Numbered from the stretch's first letter, positions 1-6,389 are shown. The stretch is DNA of 7,402 bases from an uncultured Centipeda sp. (GCA_937925565.1 CALALM010000432.1:1-7402), one strand, 5' to 3'. Made by a program: numbers and translations. The notes: a model not told the origin generated them from the sequence alone.

Positions 1-388
1 TGCCGTCACGCGTATAGCGCGGCCCCTGCGGCGTGCCAATGACGAAATACCCCTCGCCCGAGATGGCAAGATCATAGGTGTTGCCCGTCGTCTGCATCGC
101 ACCCTGAAGATGATCCGTTGCGATCTCATCCACCGCAGAGCCGAGACCGAGAATACCGACACGCGGCGCACGATTTCCGTCGACACGGAACCCCTTGAAG
201 CTCGTCACTTTTGTATCCGCAGAGTTGTCGTTGATGCGGCGCAGAAGCATCGGTTCAAACTCACGGATCGCCATGTCGTCACGCTTGAATCCCGTCGTCG
301 CTGCATTGGCAAGATTGTTCGCGATCATATCTGTATGCTTCGTCTCCGTGATCATCCCGGACGCTGCGATATAGAGCCCTCTCCACAT
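1..388 (-). CDS. flgF: Flagellar basal-body rod protein, FlgF/FlgG family (N-terminal part, cut by window edge)
   Basis: About 129 N-terminal residues of a flagellar rod/hook-type protein are visible; the rest lies beyond base 1. It begins MWRGLYIAASGM, followed by IANNLANAATTGFKRD at about residues 23-38. This is the conserved N-terminal heptad-rich motif of the flagellar basal-body rod family. The segment DLAISGEGYFVI near residues 107-118 is the other conserved block shared by FlgE, FlgF and FlgG. Such proteins are exported by the flagellar type III apparatus, without a cleaved signal peptide, and build the rod. The ATG at 388 has a GAGGG ribosome binding site seven bases upstream. The gene follows the MreB/Mbl-like gene after 71 bp with no convincing terminator between, matching Bacillus mbl-flhO (flhO-flhP are the FlgF/FlgG-like pair). 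The N-terminus alone cannot separate FlgF from FlgG; the position after mbl favours the FlhO/FlgF type. Confidence 0.93.
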   Translation of the reverse strand, partial: MWRGLYIAASGMITETKHTDMIANNLANAATTGFKRDDMAIREFEPMLLRRINDNSADTKVTSFKGFRVDGNRAPRVGILGLGSAVDEIATDHLQGAMQTTGNTYDLAISGEGYFVIGTPQGPRYTRDG

Positions 389-459
389 ATCTTATCCCTC
401 TTTTCCAAAAAAACAGCTTTCCTATATAATTTCGCTATAAGATGCGTTTTTCCTTCCTG

Positions 460-1488
460 TTATTTTTTTCGACCGAAACTCGTATTCACTGCCCTGCCGT
501 CAAATTTATCAAAGATATCGAGTGCCTTGCCGCAGCCGAGCGCAACGCAGGTCATAGGATCGTCCGCAACAAAAGTCGGCGTACCTGTCTCACGCTGGAT
601 GAGCTCCGCCATGCCATAGAGCAGTGCTCCGCCACCCGTCAGCACAATGCCGCGGTCCATGATATCCGCCGCGAGCTCCGGCGGAGTATCCTCAAGCACC
701 TTCTTCACACAGTCGACAATGCGCATGACCGAATTCTCGATGGCTGAGGCGGCCTGCGCGGTCGAGATCGTGATATTCTTCGGAAGCCCCGTGAGGAGAT
801 CCCGCCCGCGGATATCCATCTGCTCACGCCGTGCCGATGTATACGCAGCACCAACACGTACCTTGATCTCCTCTGCCGTACGCTCACCGATGAGCAGATT
901 AAACTCGCGCTTGACATAGTTCATCAAGTCTTCATCGAATGTATCACCCGCCGTGCGAATACTTTCACTCGTCACTACACCGCCAAGACTGATGACAGCA
1001 ACATCCGATGTGCCGCCGCCGATGTCGACGACCATCGCCCCCTGTGCCTCAACGATATCGAGCCCCGCGCCCATCGCTGCCGCAAGCGGTTCCTCGATGA
1101 GTTGGATGTGGCGTGCACCCGCCTGCTCGGCAGCTTCCTGCACGGCACGCTGCTCCACCATTGTCACGCCCGACGGGATACAGATCATAATGCGTGGACG
1201 GAAGACAACACTGCGCCCGACCACCTTTTCGACAAAGAAGCGCAGCATACTCTCCGTAATGTCATAGTCCGCAATAACGCCGTCGCGCAGGGGACGGATC
1301 GCGACAATGTTACCGGGCGTACGCCCGATCATCTGCCGTGCCTCCTCACCGATGGCGAGTACCTGATTCGTGTCGCGGTTGACCGCGACTACTGAGGGTT
1401 CTTTGAGAACAACCCCCTTGCCCTTGACATAGACGAGCACATTTGCCGTCCCAAGGTCAATTCCGATATCCATTGACATCCCGAACAT
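460..1488 (-). CDS. mreB: Rod shape-determining actin homologue MreB (Mbl-like)
   Basis: This 342-residue protein has full family length. MreB-type actins polymerise under ATP control on the inner face of the cytoplasmic membrane and guide the cell-wall elongation machinery. The actin-fold motifs appear in order: phosphate-1 loop IGIDLGTAN at residues 8-16 with the key Asp at 11, the IEEP motif at 131-134, phosphate-2 loop DIGGGTSD at 155-162, and adenosine-binding LTGGGALLYGM at 283-293. The blocks GRTPGNIVAIRPL and GERTAEEIK are also typical. From memory, several stretches look closer to Bacillus Mbl than to MreB, and the neighbouring flagellar rod gene supports an Mbl-type assignment. The start at 1488 is chosen because AGGAGG lies ten bases upstream; the alternative Mets at residues 4 and 6 are farther away. 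It sits 30 bp after the unknown gene, so the two are probably co-transcribed. Confidence 0.97.
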   Translation of the reverse strand: MFGMSMDIGIDLGTANVLVYVKGKGVVLKEPSVVAVNRDTNQVLAIGEEARQMIGRTPGNIVAIRPLRDGVIADYDITESMLRFFVEKVVGRSVVFRPRIMICIPSGVTMVEQRAVQEAAEQAGARHIQLIEEPLAAAMGAGLDIVEAQGAMVVDIGGGTSDVAVISLGGVVTSESIRTAGDTFDEDLMNYVKREFNLLIGERTAEEIKVRVGAAYTSARREQMDIRGRDLLTGLPKNITISTAQAASAIENSVMRIVDCVKKVLEDTPPELAADIMDRGIVLTGGGALLYGMAELIQRETGTPTFVADDPMTCVALGCGKALDIFDKFDGRAVNTSFGRKK

Positions 1489-1498
1489 CTACGGCAAG

Positions 1499-1504
1499 CC
1501 TCCT
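1499..1504 (-). promoter_or_regulatory. Ribosome binding site of the mreB-like gene
   Basis: A perfect AGGAGG on the minus strand lies ten bases before the ATG at 1488. The spacing is slightly long but makes the first Met the best start; Met4 and Met6 would sit 19 and 25 bases away. Confidence 0.75.
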
Positions 1505-1518
1505 AAATACTGTCTCAA

Positions 1519-2004
1519 TCAATCGTTTTCGGCGTTTTCAGGCTCGCTCACCTGTGACTGCGCGGTCGCGGGAACAAGCGCTGCGCGTATTTCCTCAAGA
1601 GACTTTTCCAACGATGTCTGATACTCCTCCCGCAGTGCCCCGTTGTCCCATTCAGACTGCTTTCCATAGAGAAGAATTCTGTCGAGATACTGCAGAACCA
1701 TGTCCGACACATATGCTCTTGCGACCTCACTCGCCGTCACATAGACGTCTTTCGTCTGCAACTCGAAAGCAATGCGGTCGATGTAATGCTCCCCCTCGAT
1801 GAGATAGCCGAGGGATCGCAGTTGCAGTCCAATCTCCCGTGCCGTCACGGCATCCTTCGTGTTTGCGGAGCGGTCTGCGGCGATCTTTTCAAAAAGCGCC
1901 CACGCTTCATTACTGAGTTTTCTTACAGCGTCGAGCATATGATCACGCGCACGCTTCTTCTCCCAGAGTACATCACGCACCGACGGTTTTTTCTGTGTTT
2001 CCAT
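1519..2004 (-). CDS. Unrecognised helical cytoplasmic protein, first gene of the mreB/flagellar operon
   Basis: I do not recognise a family for this 161-residue protein. It has no signal peptide, no membrane segment and no cysteine. Charged amphipathic sequence suggests mostly alpha helix: roughly residues 8-48, 52-68, 90-115 and 123-143. A Pro/Ala/Gln/Glu-rich acidic tail, probably disordered, follows at about 145-161. The stretch TAREIGLQLRSLGY (54-67) could be one helix of a DNA-binding fold, but that is a guess. The start at 2004 is preferred because GGGAGG lies six bases before it; an in-frame ATG at 2025 would sit upstream of that site. It is the promoter-proximal gene, with mreB 30 bp downstream. 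In Bacillus the place before mbl is held by spoIIID, a short HTH sporulation regulator; this protein is longer and shows no resemblance to it. A role in cell shape or envelope growth is only inferred from position. Confidence 0.85.
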   Translation of the reverse strand: METQKKPSVRDVLWEKKRARDHMLDAVRKLSNEAWALFEKIAADRSANTKDAVTAREIGLQLRSLGYLIEGEHYIDRIAFELQTKDVYVTASEVARAYVSDMVLQYLDRILLYGKQSEWDNGALREEYQTSLEKSLEEIRAALVPATAQSQVSEPENAEND

Positions 2005-2010
2005 GACCTG

Positions 2011-2016
2011 CCTCCC
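2011..2016 (-). promoter_or_regulatory. Ribosome binding site fixing the start of the 161-residue protein
   Basis: GGGAGG on the minus strand lies six bases before the ATG at 2004. The upstream in-frame ATG at 2025 abuts this site and has no Shine-Dalgarno of its own, so the shorter start is favoured. Confidence 0.8.
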
Positions 2017-2048
2017 ATTTGACAAACATTCCCTATTTCGTCCCTTCC

Positions 2049-2077
2049 ATTATAAGATGTTCGTCCCATATCGTCAA
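2049..2077 (-). promoter_or_regulatory. Sigma-A-type promoter of the unknown-mreB-flagellar operon
   Basis: On the minus strand TTGACG (2072-2077) is followed, exactly 17 bases later, by a perfect TATAAT (2049-2054). Only one base departs from the housekeeping consensus. Transcription should begin near 2042, giving a leader of about 40 bases before the ATG at 2004. This is the strongest promoter-like sequence I see in the window and it drives the leftward operon. No obvious operator overlaps it. Confidence 0.85.
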
Positions 2078-2168
2078 TCTTTAATTATACTCACAGAAAA
2101 AAGGTTGCCGTTCGGGATATTGACTTTGTCGTCCGTCGTGCTGCCGCTTGACATACAGCGCCTCCATC

Positions 2169-2197
2169 TTTACATACCCGCCCGTTCGTAGTATATT
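2169..2197 (+). promoter_or_regulatory. Sigma-A-type promoter of the MFS transporter gene
   Basis: TTTACA (2169-2174) and TATATT (2192-2197) are separated by 17 bases, each one base from consensus. The expected transcript start near 2204 gives a leader of about 34 bases before the ATG at 2238. A perfect TTGACA at 2148-2153 lies upstream, but its partner 17 bases on is only TACATA (3 of 6 matches), so it is the weaker choice. This promoter faces away from the one at 2049-2077 in the same intergenic region. Confidence 0.65.
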
Positions 2198-2225
2198 GAA
2201 TCCTACATGATGCAAACAGAAGATG

Positions 2226-2230
2226 AAAGG
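2226..2230 (+). promoter_or_regulatory. Ribosome binding site of the MFS transporter gene
   Basis: AAAGG lies seven bases before the ATG at 2238. The in-frame ATG at 2223 has AGAAG directly against it with no spacing and would overlap this site, so the start at 2238 is preferred. Confidence 0.6.
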
Positions 2231-2237
2231 TTATCCC

Positions 2238-3425
2238 ATGAACAAGATGCACACAGAGAAACTTTGGACACGCGAGTTTCTTGGCATGAGTCTGAGCAAT
2301 TTTCTCATCTATATCACGCAGTATGCCATGATTGCGGCGCTGCCCATTGTCATCATGACGGAGTATGACGGCGGCGATATCGAGGCGGGGCTTGCCATGA
2401 CATTCTTCCAGATCGGGACAGTCACCGCGCGCCCCTTTGCCGGCATTCTCATCGACGCCGTCAACAAGCGGCATCTGATGATCGCGATTACGGTGGCATT
2501 CTTCCTCGTCATGACGGCATTTGCTTTTGCCGCAGCGCTCTCCGCGCTCTACGGACTGCGCCTCCTGCACGGCATTATCTTCGCTGTTGCAACGACGACG
2601 GCAGCTGCACTTGTGGCACTGATTCTCCCCCCCGCCCGCAAGGGCGAGGGCATCGGCTACTTTGCTCTCTCGACGAATCTGGCGATGGTGGTGGGGCCGA
2701 TGATCGGTCTTCTGCTCATGGAACATTTCTCCGCAACAACGCTCTTTGCCGCGCTCAGCGTTCTCGCCGCCGTCTCCATCGCCGCGGGCGGCGGGCAGAA
2801 ACTCCCCGACGAGGTCATCCTTCCGCAAAAAAGGTCTGCACGCACACTTTCCGTCAGCACATTCATTGAGCGGCGTGCCCTTGCCCCCGCACTCATCGCG
2901 GGCATTCTCTTCTTCGCCTACGGAAGCGTCCTCACCTTTATCCCGCTCTATACGCGCAGCCTCGGGCTCTCCTCCGAGACGAGCCTCTTCTATGCGTGCT
3001 ATGCGGGCGCCATCCTCGTGACACGCCCCTTCATCGGACGCATCTTCGACCGCAAGGGACCGGACTACACCGTCTATCCGGGGCTGCTGCTCTTCGCGGC
3101 GGGGATGTTCCTCCTCGGCACGATCATGGGACTCGCAGGCCTCATCACGGCAGCGCTTCTCCTCGGCGCAGGCTTTGGTGCGGTTACGCCCGCCCTCCAG
3201 ACACTCGCCGTACGCAGTGCACCCGCCGCGCGCGCAGGTGTCGCGACTGCCACCTACTTCTGGTCGCTCGACATCAGCGTCGGACTCGCTGCCGCAGGAC
3301 TTGGCGTTGTCGCCGTCACCTATGGCTATGCGTTTACCTACAGCATCGTCGATGTCGTTGTTATTGCAACAGGTGCGCTCTGTTATGCTCTGTGGCGAAA
3401 GCACAGTAAAAAAAGGAGCGGCTGA
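2238..3425 (+). CDS. MFS transporter, 12-helix drug:H+ antiporter type
   Basis: This 395-residue inner-membrane protein has about twelve hydrophobic segments in two halves, joined by a polar loop at about residues 184-215. The MFS motif A sits in loop 2-3 (GILIDAVNKRH, 69-79), with a second copy in loop 8-9 (GRIFDRKGPDY, 267-277). A motif-B-like arginine is at 108 (RLLHG). In helix 5, VVGPMIG at 151-157 resembles the antiporter motif C, pointing to proton-coupled efflux of small molecules. The substrate cannot be told from sequence; it could equally export a metabolite. The ATG at 2238 is used because AAAGG lies seven bases upstream. The gene has its own promoter and is convergent with the M48 gene, their stop codons only 12 bp apart. 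Its TGA stop lies in the loop of the opposing gene's terminator hairpin. Confidence 0.93.
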   Translation: MNKMHTEKLWTREFLGMSLSNFLIYITQYAMIAALPIVIMTEYDGGDIEAGLAMTFFQIGTVTARPFAGILIDAVNKRHLMIAITVAFFLVMTAFAFAAALSALYGLRLLHGIIFAVATTTAAALVALILPPARKGEGIGYFALSTNLAMVVGPMIGLLLMEHFSATTLFAALSVLAAVSIAAGGGQKLPDEVILPQKRSARTLSVSTFIERRALAPALIAGILFFAYGSVLTFIPLYTRSLGLSSETSLFYACYAGAILVTRPFIGRIFDRKGPDYTVYPGLLLFAAGMFLLGTIMGLAGLITAALLLGAGFGAVTPALQTLAVRSAPAARAGVATATYFWSLDISVGLAAAGLGVVAVTYGYAFTYSIVDVVVIATGALCYALWRKHSKKRSG

Positions 3426-3433
3426 GCCGCCCC
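3408..3433 (-). terminator. Intrinsic terminator of the M48 protease gene, inside the MFS gene end
   Basis: Read on the minus strand, GGGCGGC pairs with GCCGCTCC across the loop TCA (eight stem positions with one mismatch, 3415-3422 with 3426-3433). Seven T residues follow (3408-3414). It lies just downstream of the protease stop at 3438 and overlaps the last codons of the MFS gene, whose TGA stop (3423-3425) forms the loop. No T-run follows in the plus direction, so it acts on the leftward transcript only. Confidence 0.85.
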
Positions 3434-3437
3434 CTCG

Positions 3438-5258
3438 TCAATCTGTATTGCCGTCCTTTGGACGGTTTTTTTCTTGCAGTTTTGCGCGAATTTCCTTCTC
3501 GCGAGCCGCGCGCTCTTTCTCTTTTTCCTTCATGCGGGTCGCATAGGCATGCTTGTCCACAGCTTCCAGATACTCGTCCGGAATGCGCCCCAGCGCCTTG
3601 GGCTCGACGGCGTAGAGCTTTTTGAAATACGCCTGTGCCTCCGCCGTACTGCCCATCTCATCATAGATTTCTGCTGCAATGAGATAGCCGTAGGGATTCT
3701 TTGCATCCGTTTCGATTGCCTTCATCGCATCGGAGAGTGCGCCGTCACGGTCACCGAGCATGCGGCGTACATCCGAACGGTTCAGCCATGTGTAGACATC
3801 CTTCGGATCATCCGTAACCCCCTTGTCCGCATCCGCCATTGCCTGCGCAGCGTCACCCTGCACGGCGTACGCACGCGCGCGGATGACGTGGCTGAGTGCG
3901 CGGCTGTCATCATGGGGCGAAGAAAAGACGCGCTCCATGAGCGTCAACGCCCGCACGCTGTCCCCATAGTCGCTGTACGCATCACTGTTCTCACGGATCT
4001 TCTTGATTGCCTTCGCATCGGCATTCTCCACCACGGCAAGCTCTGCCGCGCGTGCGTCTGCGCGCATCTTCTCGGCGGTACGCAGTTTCTCTCGCGCACC
4101 GCTTGCCGCTTCGCCCGCATAGGCGTCATGGACGAGCGTGATCAGGCGCTCCCCTGCCCGTTCTTTCGCGAGGAAATATACGAGCAGCTCGTTCACGCGC
4201 GGGTCACCTCCGAGGGTCGCGCCGCCGTCCCGTGTCAGAACGAGGTGCCAGTCCTCCGCGCGGTCGTAGTCATGAAAGGCACGTGCAAGCGCTCCGGCAA
4301 CGAGATAGGCATTCTCTGGGCTGTTGTCATAGTCATCATCCGTCCACGTCACTGTGAGGAGCGGGGTTCCGTCAATGCAGACGGTCTTGCGGTCGGTGAC
4401 GGTCACATGTCCCGCACTGTAGTCCGTCATGAATCCCGCGAGCTTTGCCTCGCGCCGCTCCGTCGCGGGGTGGTCGGAGAAATCGTCCTGCGGCAGGTTC
4501 TTCTGCGTCGGATCCTGATACTCCTGCAGATCCTGCGTCACATAGGTCAGATAGTAGCCCATGCGCGCCATTGCCGCCGCTCCACCGCCGGGGTTGAAAC
4601 CTGCGCTCGTCATAATGCGAAAGCCGCCCTCGTCTGCCTCGTACTCCGTCGGCAGCGTAACATTCTTGGCGACGGAGTAGCCCACGAGTGCGTTGAGCTT
4701 GTTCCAGTCCATCAGACCGAAATTCATATTGAGGAAGCTCATACCGTAGAACTGCGCCGCCGCCTTCGCATAGTTGTGCGCACTGTGCTGACGGATGCCG
4801 TGCGTCATCTCATGCCCGAGAACCGCAGCGAGCTCATCCACGTTTCCGCCGAGACCTCGGATAAGTCCCCGATTGATCGTCACGTAGTCGGTCGGATAGC
4901 ATGCCGCATTGAAGACAGCGCTGTCCGTGACTGCCCATGTAAAGGGCAGCGAGTTCACGCGGAGCACATAGTCACCGTCCTGCACGAGCCGCTCCATAAT
5001 TCCGTCCACAAGTTCGATATCACGCGCATTCCGCACACGCCCGTTTTCCGCAATATCCTGTCGCTCGCTCTGCACTTGAGCGCTGACATCATTGCCGAGC
5101 GCAAGCACCGCGCCGAGCGCCGAGTGATACGCACCGAGCACGCCGAGCGCCTGCGCCGCAATGCCCCACGCGTCAATCGCCTCCGCGCGTGCAGGCGGAA
5201 AGAGTGTCGCCGCCGCAATCACGAGAACCGAAAGCATTGTTGCCGCTGTTTTCCGCAT
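3438..5258 (-). CDS. Exported M48-family zinc metalloprotease with C-terminal TPR repeats (BepA-like layout)
   Basis: The 606-residue product starts with a signal peptide (MRKT, a hydrophobic core, then ARA at 23-25), so the mature protein should act outside the cytoplasmic membrane. The zinc site is HEMTH at 149-153, with the third ligand probably Glu205 in EYEAD. The block SDHPATERR (261-269) is the conserved M48 region after the active site. A middle region (about 281-430), which I cannot assign, precedes about three TPR units at roughly 452-483, 486-517 and 520-551. A highly charged Lys/Glu/Arg tail follows (574-606). Signal peptide, M48 and TPR is the architecture of E. coli BepA, which does quality control of outer-membrane assembly; this protein is longer, mainly from the middle region. 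The start has GAGG six bases upstream. The last codons contain the plus-strand MFS terminator. Substrates are unknown. Confidence 0.93.
   Translation of the reverse strand: MRKTAATMLSVLVIAAATLFPPARAEAIDAWGIAAQALGVLGAYHSALGAVLALGNDVSAQVQSERQDIAENGRVRNARDIELVDGIMERLVQDGDYVLRVNSLPFTWAVTDSAVFNAACYPTDYVTINRGLIRGLGGNVDELAAVLGHEMTHGIRQHSAHNYAKAAAQFYGMSFLNMNFGLMDWNKLNALVGYSVAKNVTLPTEYEADEGGFRIMTSAGFNPGGGAAAMARMGYYLTYVTQDLQEYQDPTQKNLPQDDFSDHPATERREAKLAGFMTDYSAGHVTVTDRKTVCIDGTPLLTVTWTDDDYDNSPENAYLVAGALARAFHDYDRAEDWHLVLTRDGGATLGGDPRVNELLVYFLAKERAGERLITLVHDAYAGEAASGAREKLRTAEKMRADARAAELAVVENADAKAIKKIRENSDAYSDYGDSVRALTLMERVFSSPHDDSRALSHVIRARAYAVQGDAAQAMADADKGVTDDPKDVYTWLNRSDVRRMLGDRDGALSDAMKAIETDAKNPYGYLIAAEIYDEMGSTAEAQAYFKKLYAVEPKALGRIPDEYLEAVDKHAYATRMKEKEKERAAREKEIRAKLQEKNRPKDGNTD
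3451..3472 (+). terminator. Intrinsic terminator of the MFS gene, inside the M48 gene end
   Basis: CCGTCC (3451-3456) pairs perfectly with GGACGG (3460-3465) across the loop TTT, followed by seven T residues (3466-3472). It lies 26 bp after the MFS stop and within the last codons of the opposing protease gene, where it encodes RPKDG on the other strand. The T-run is on the plus side only, so it serves the rightward transcript. Confidence 0.85.
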
Positions 5259-5287
5259 CCTTCACCTCACATTTCTATTGCGTACGC

Positions 5288-5296
5288 AGTATAACA
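5288..5296 (-). promoter_or_regulatory. Extended -10 promoter of the M48 protease gene
   Basis: On the minus strand TGTTATACT is an extended -10 element: TG one base before TATACT, which is one base from TATAAT. No good -35 hexamer lies 16-18 bases upstream, as is usual for extended -10 promoters. Transcription would start near 5281, leaving a short leader of about 22 bases before the ATG at 5258. The terminator at 5331-5379 insulates it from the ankyrin gene upstream. Confidence 0.6.
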
Positions 5297-5330
5297 GACA
5301 TTTCCTAAAACAGACTGAAAGGCGCAATAC

Positions 5331-5379
5331 AAAAGGCACGGGCAAACGGCAGACGTGATCCGCCGCATTTGCCCGCGCC
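5331..5379 (-). terminator. Intrinsic terminator of the ankyrin-repeat gene
   Basis: On the minus strand a 12-bp outer stem (GGCGCGGGCAAA with TTTGCCCGTGCC, one G-U pair) encloses an inner 4-bp CGGC/GCCG stem with a two-base bulge and an 11-base loop. TTTT (5331-5334) follows directly. It begins 17 bp after the ankyrin stop at 5397. The plus-strand reading ends without a T-run, so it is directional. Confidence 0.85.
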
Positions 5380-5396
5380 AACAGCATGTATGGTGA

Positions 5397-6242
5397 TTAC
5401 TGACGCTGATAGGTCTGGAGAAAGCGCGCACTCTCAAGATCGTTGTGAGCCATGCAGTAATCCACCGCCGTCTTTCCATCCTTGTCGCGCACCGCAGGGT
5501 CTGCACCCGCATCGAGCAGCATCTTGAGTAGATTCTGCCGCACGCCGGAATCGATCCACATCTTTGCGAAGTACATCAGCGGTGTCGTACCGCTGCCCGC
5601 CACATAGTTCACATTGATGCCCTGCGCGATAAGGTAGCGCATCACATTGATATCGTCTGCGGATGAGCCGAGTGTAAAGAGCGCGTTGAAATAGCCCGAG
5701 CCATAGCCCCAAGAAGTCCCATTGATGTCCGCGCCCCAGTTGTGCAGATACTGGACGAGCGTGAGGTCATGACGATCCGCCGCCTCCACGAGATATGATC
5801 GTATGCGATAGTTTCCCGCATCGTAGACATAACCCTGCACATCTGCGCCGCGTTCAAGCAGAAACTGAATGGTCGTGCGATTGTTCTTCTCCAATGCGCG
5901 TCCGAGGGGCGTCGTTCCCTTGCTCCTGTAGTATGCGTTGATATCAACCCCCTGGTCGAGCATCAGCTGGATCGTATTGTAGTCCGCCTTGTCGATCGCA
6001 AGGAACAGCATATTCTCATCTGTTGTAAGCTCGCGGTCAATGATGGGTGTTGTAATGCGCCCCGGAACATAAACGGCGGGACGCGTCCCAACAGCAGATA
6101 CGGATGCAGGTGCGGTTGTCGCCGGCGAAACCACGGGCGCATCCGCAAAGTATACGCCGCCCGCTTCCGCCGTCGGTGCAGACATATTGCTGCCTACGGC
6201 AAGAATCGTCGCCATCATCGTCGCGGTCATAAATTTTTTCAT
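5397..6242 (-). CDS. Exported ankyrin-repeat protein
   Basis: This 281-residue protein has a signal peptide: MKK, a hydrophobic stretch, and cleavage likely after AEA at residues 25-27. No lipobox cysteine is present, so it should be a soluble periplasmic or secreted protein. A low-complexity Ala/Pro/Thr/Val linker covers about 36-65. Five or six ankyrin units follow, at about 77-105, 110-138, 149-175, 186-213, 219-252 and 258-280. Their signatures include TPLGRAL, QFLLERGADV, YLHNWGADIN, TPLMYFA and MLLDAGADP. Ankyrin repeats bind protein partners and have no catalytic role, so function depends on an unknown partner. The start has an AGGGGG ribosome binding site eight bases upstream. It lies upstream of, and on the same strand as, the M48 protease gene, but a terminator separates them. 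I could not identify its promoter in 6243-6418. Confidence 0.92.
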   Translation of the reverse strand: MKKFMTATMMATILAVGSNMSAPTAEAGGVYFADAPVVSPATTAPASVSAVGTRPAVYVPGRITTPIIDRELTTDENMLFLAIDKADYNTIQLMLDQGVDINAYYRSKGTTPLGRALEKNNRTTIQFLLERGADVQGYVYDAGNYRIRSYLVEAADRHDLTLVQYLHNWGADINGTSWGYGSGYFNALFTLGSSADDINVMRYLIAQGINVNYVAGSGTTPLMYFAKMWIDSGVRQNLLKMLLDAGADPAVRDKDGKTAVDYCMAHNDLESARFLQTYQRQ

Positions 6243-6380
6243 CGAAAATTCCCCCTCATTTCATACGCAGAACCTCATGCGTCAGTATTTCTTCTGCATT
6301 GATACAATTCGCTTCCCACATTCGATTTCCTCCATGTAACTGCGATGTTCCAAAAAATCCCGCCTATTTCCGCTGACTTG

Positions 6381-6389
6381 TGCTATACT
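6381..6389 (+). promoter_or_regulatory. Extended -10 promoter of the nitroreductase gene
   Basis: TGCTATACT is an extended -10 element: TG, one base, then TATACT, which is one base from consensus. No good -35 is seen 16-18 bases upstream. A start near 6396 gives a leader of about 23 bases. It lies in the 176-bp region (6243-6418) between the divergent ankyrin and nitroreductase genes; nothing else there can be assigned. Confidence 0.6.

Noticed and set aside
389..459. T7 run in the mreB-flgF gap considered as a terminator
   Set aside because: Read on the minus strand, no stable GC-rich hairpin precedes the T-run (only A/T-rich TATA-type repeats), so read-through into the flagellar gene is more likely.
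1314..1327. Perfect 14-base palindrome CGGGCGTACGCCCG inside the mreB-like gene
   Set aside because: It encodes the strongly conserved GRTPG motif of MreB-type proteins, so codon constraint explains it. No flanking T-run or promoter context supports an operator or terminator.
2005..2025. In-frame upstream start (ATG at 2025) adding seven residues to the 161-residue protein
   Set aside because: The codons would cover the GGGAGG ribosome binding site of the better-placed ATG at 2004, and the upstream ATG has no site of its own.
2091..3404. A 437-codon open frame on the minus strand, antisense to the MFS gene
   Set aside because: Its product is a Cys/Arg/Glu-rich low-complexity string without domain features. 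The plus strand shows a full 12-helix transporter with motifs A and C, and the antisense frame would also run through both divergent promoters.
3474..5294. A 606-codon open frame on the plus strand, fully antisense to the M48 gene
   Set aside because: It has no sensible ribosome binding site or recognisable domain and is rich in Arg, His and Cys, as expected from a shadow of GC-rich codons. The opposite strand encodes a clear signal peptide, HEMTH zinc site and TPRs.
6298..6308. Short inverted repeat ATTGATACAAT between the ankyrin and nitroreductase genes
   Set aside because: The arms are only 4 bp around a 3-base centre and it does not overlap a well-supported promoter. A match this short is expected by chance, so I do not call an operator.
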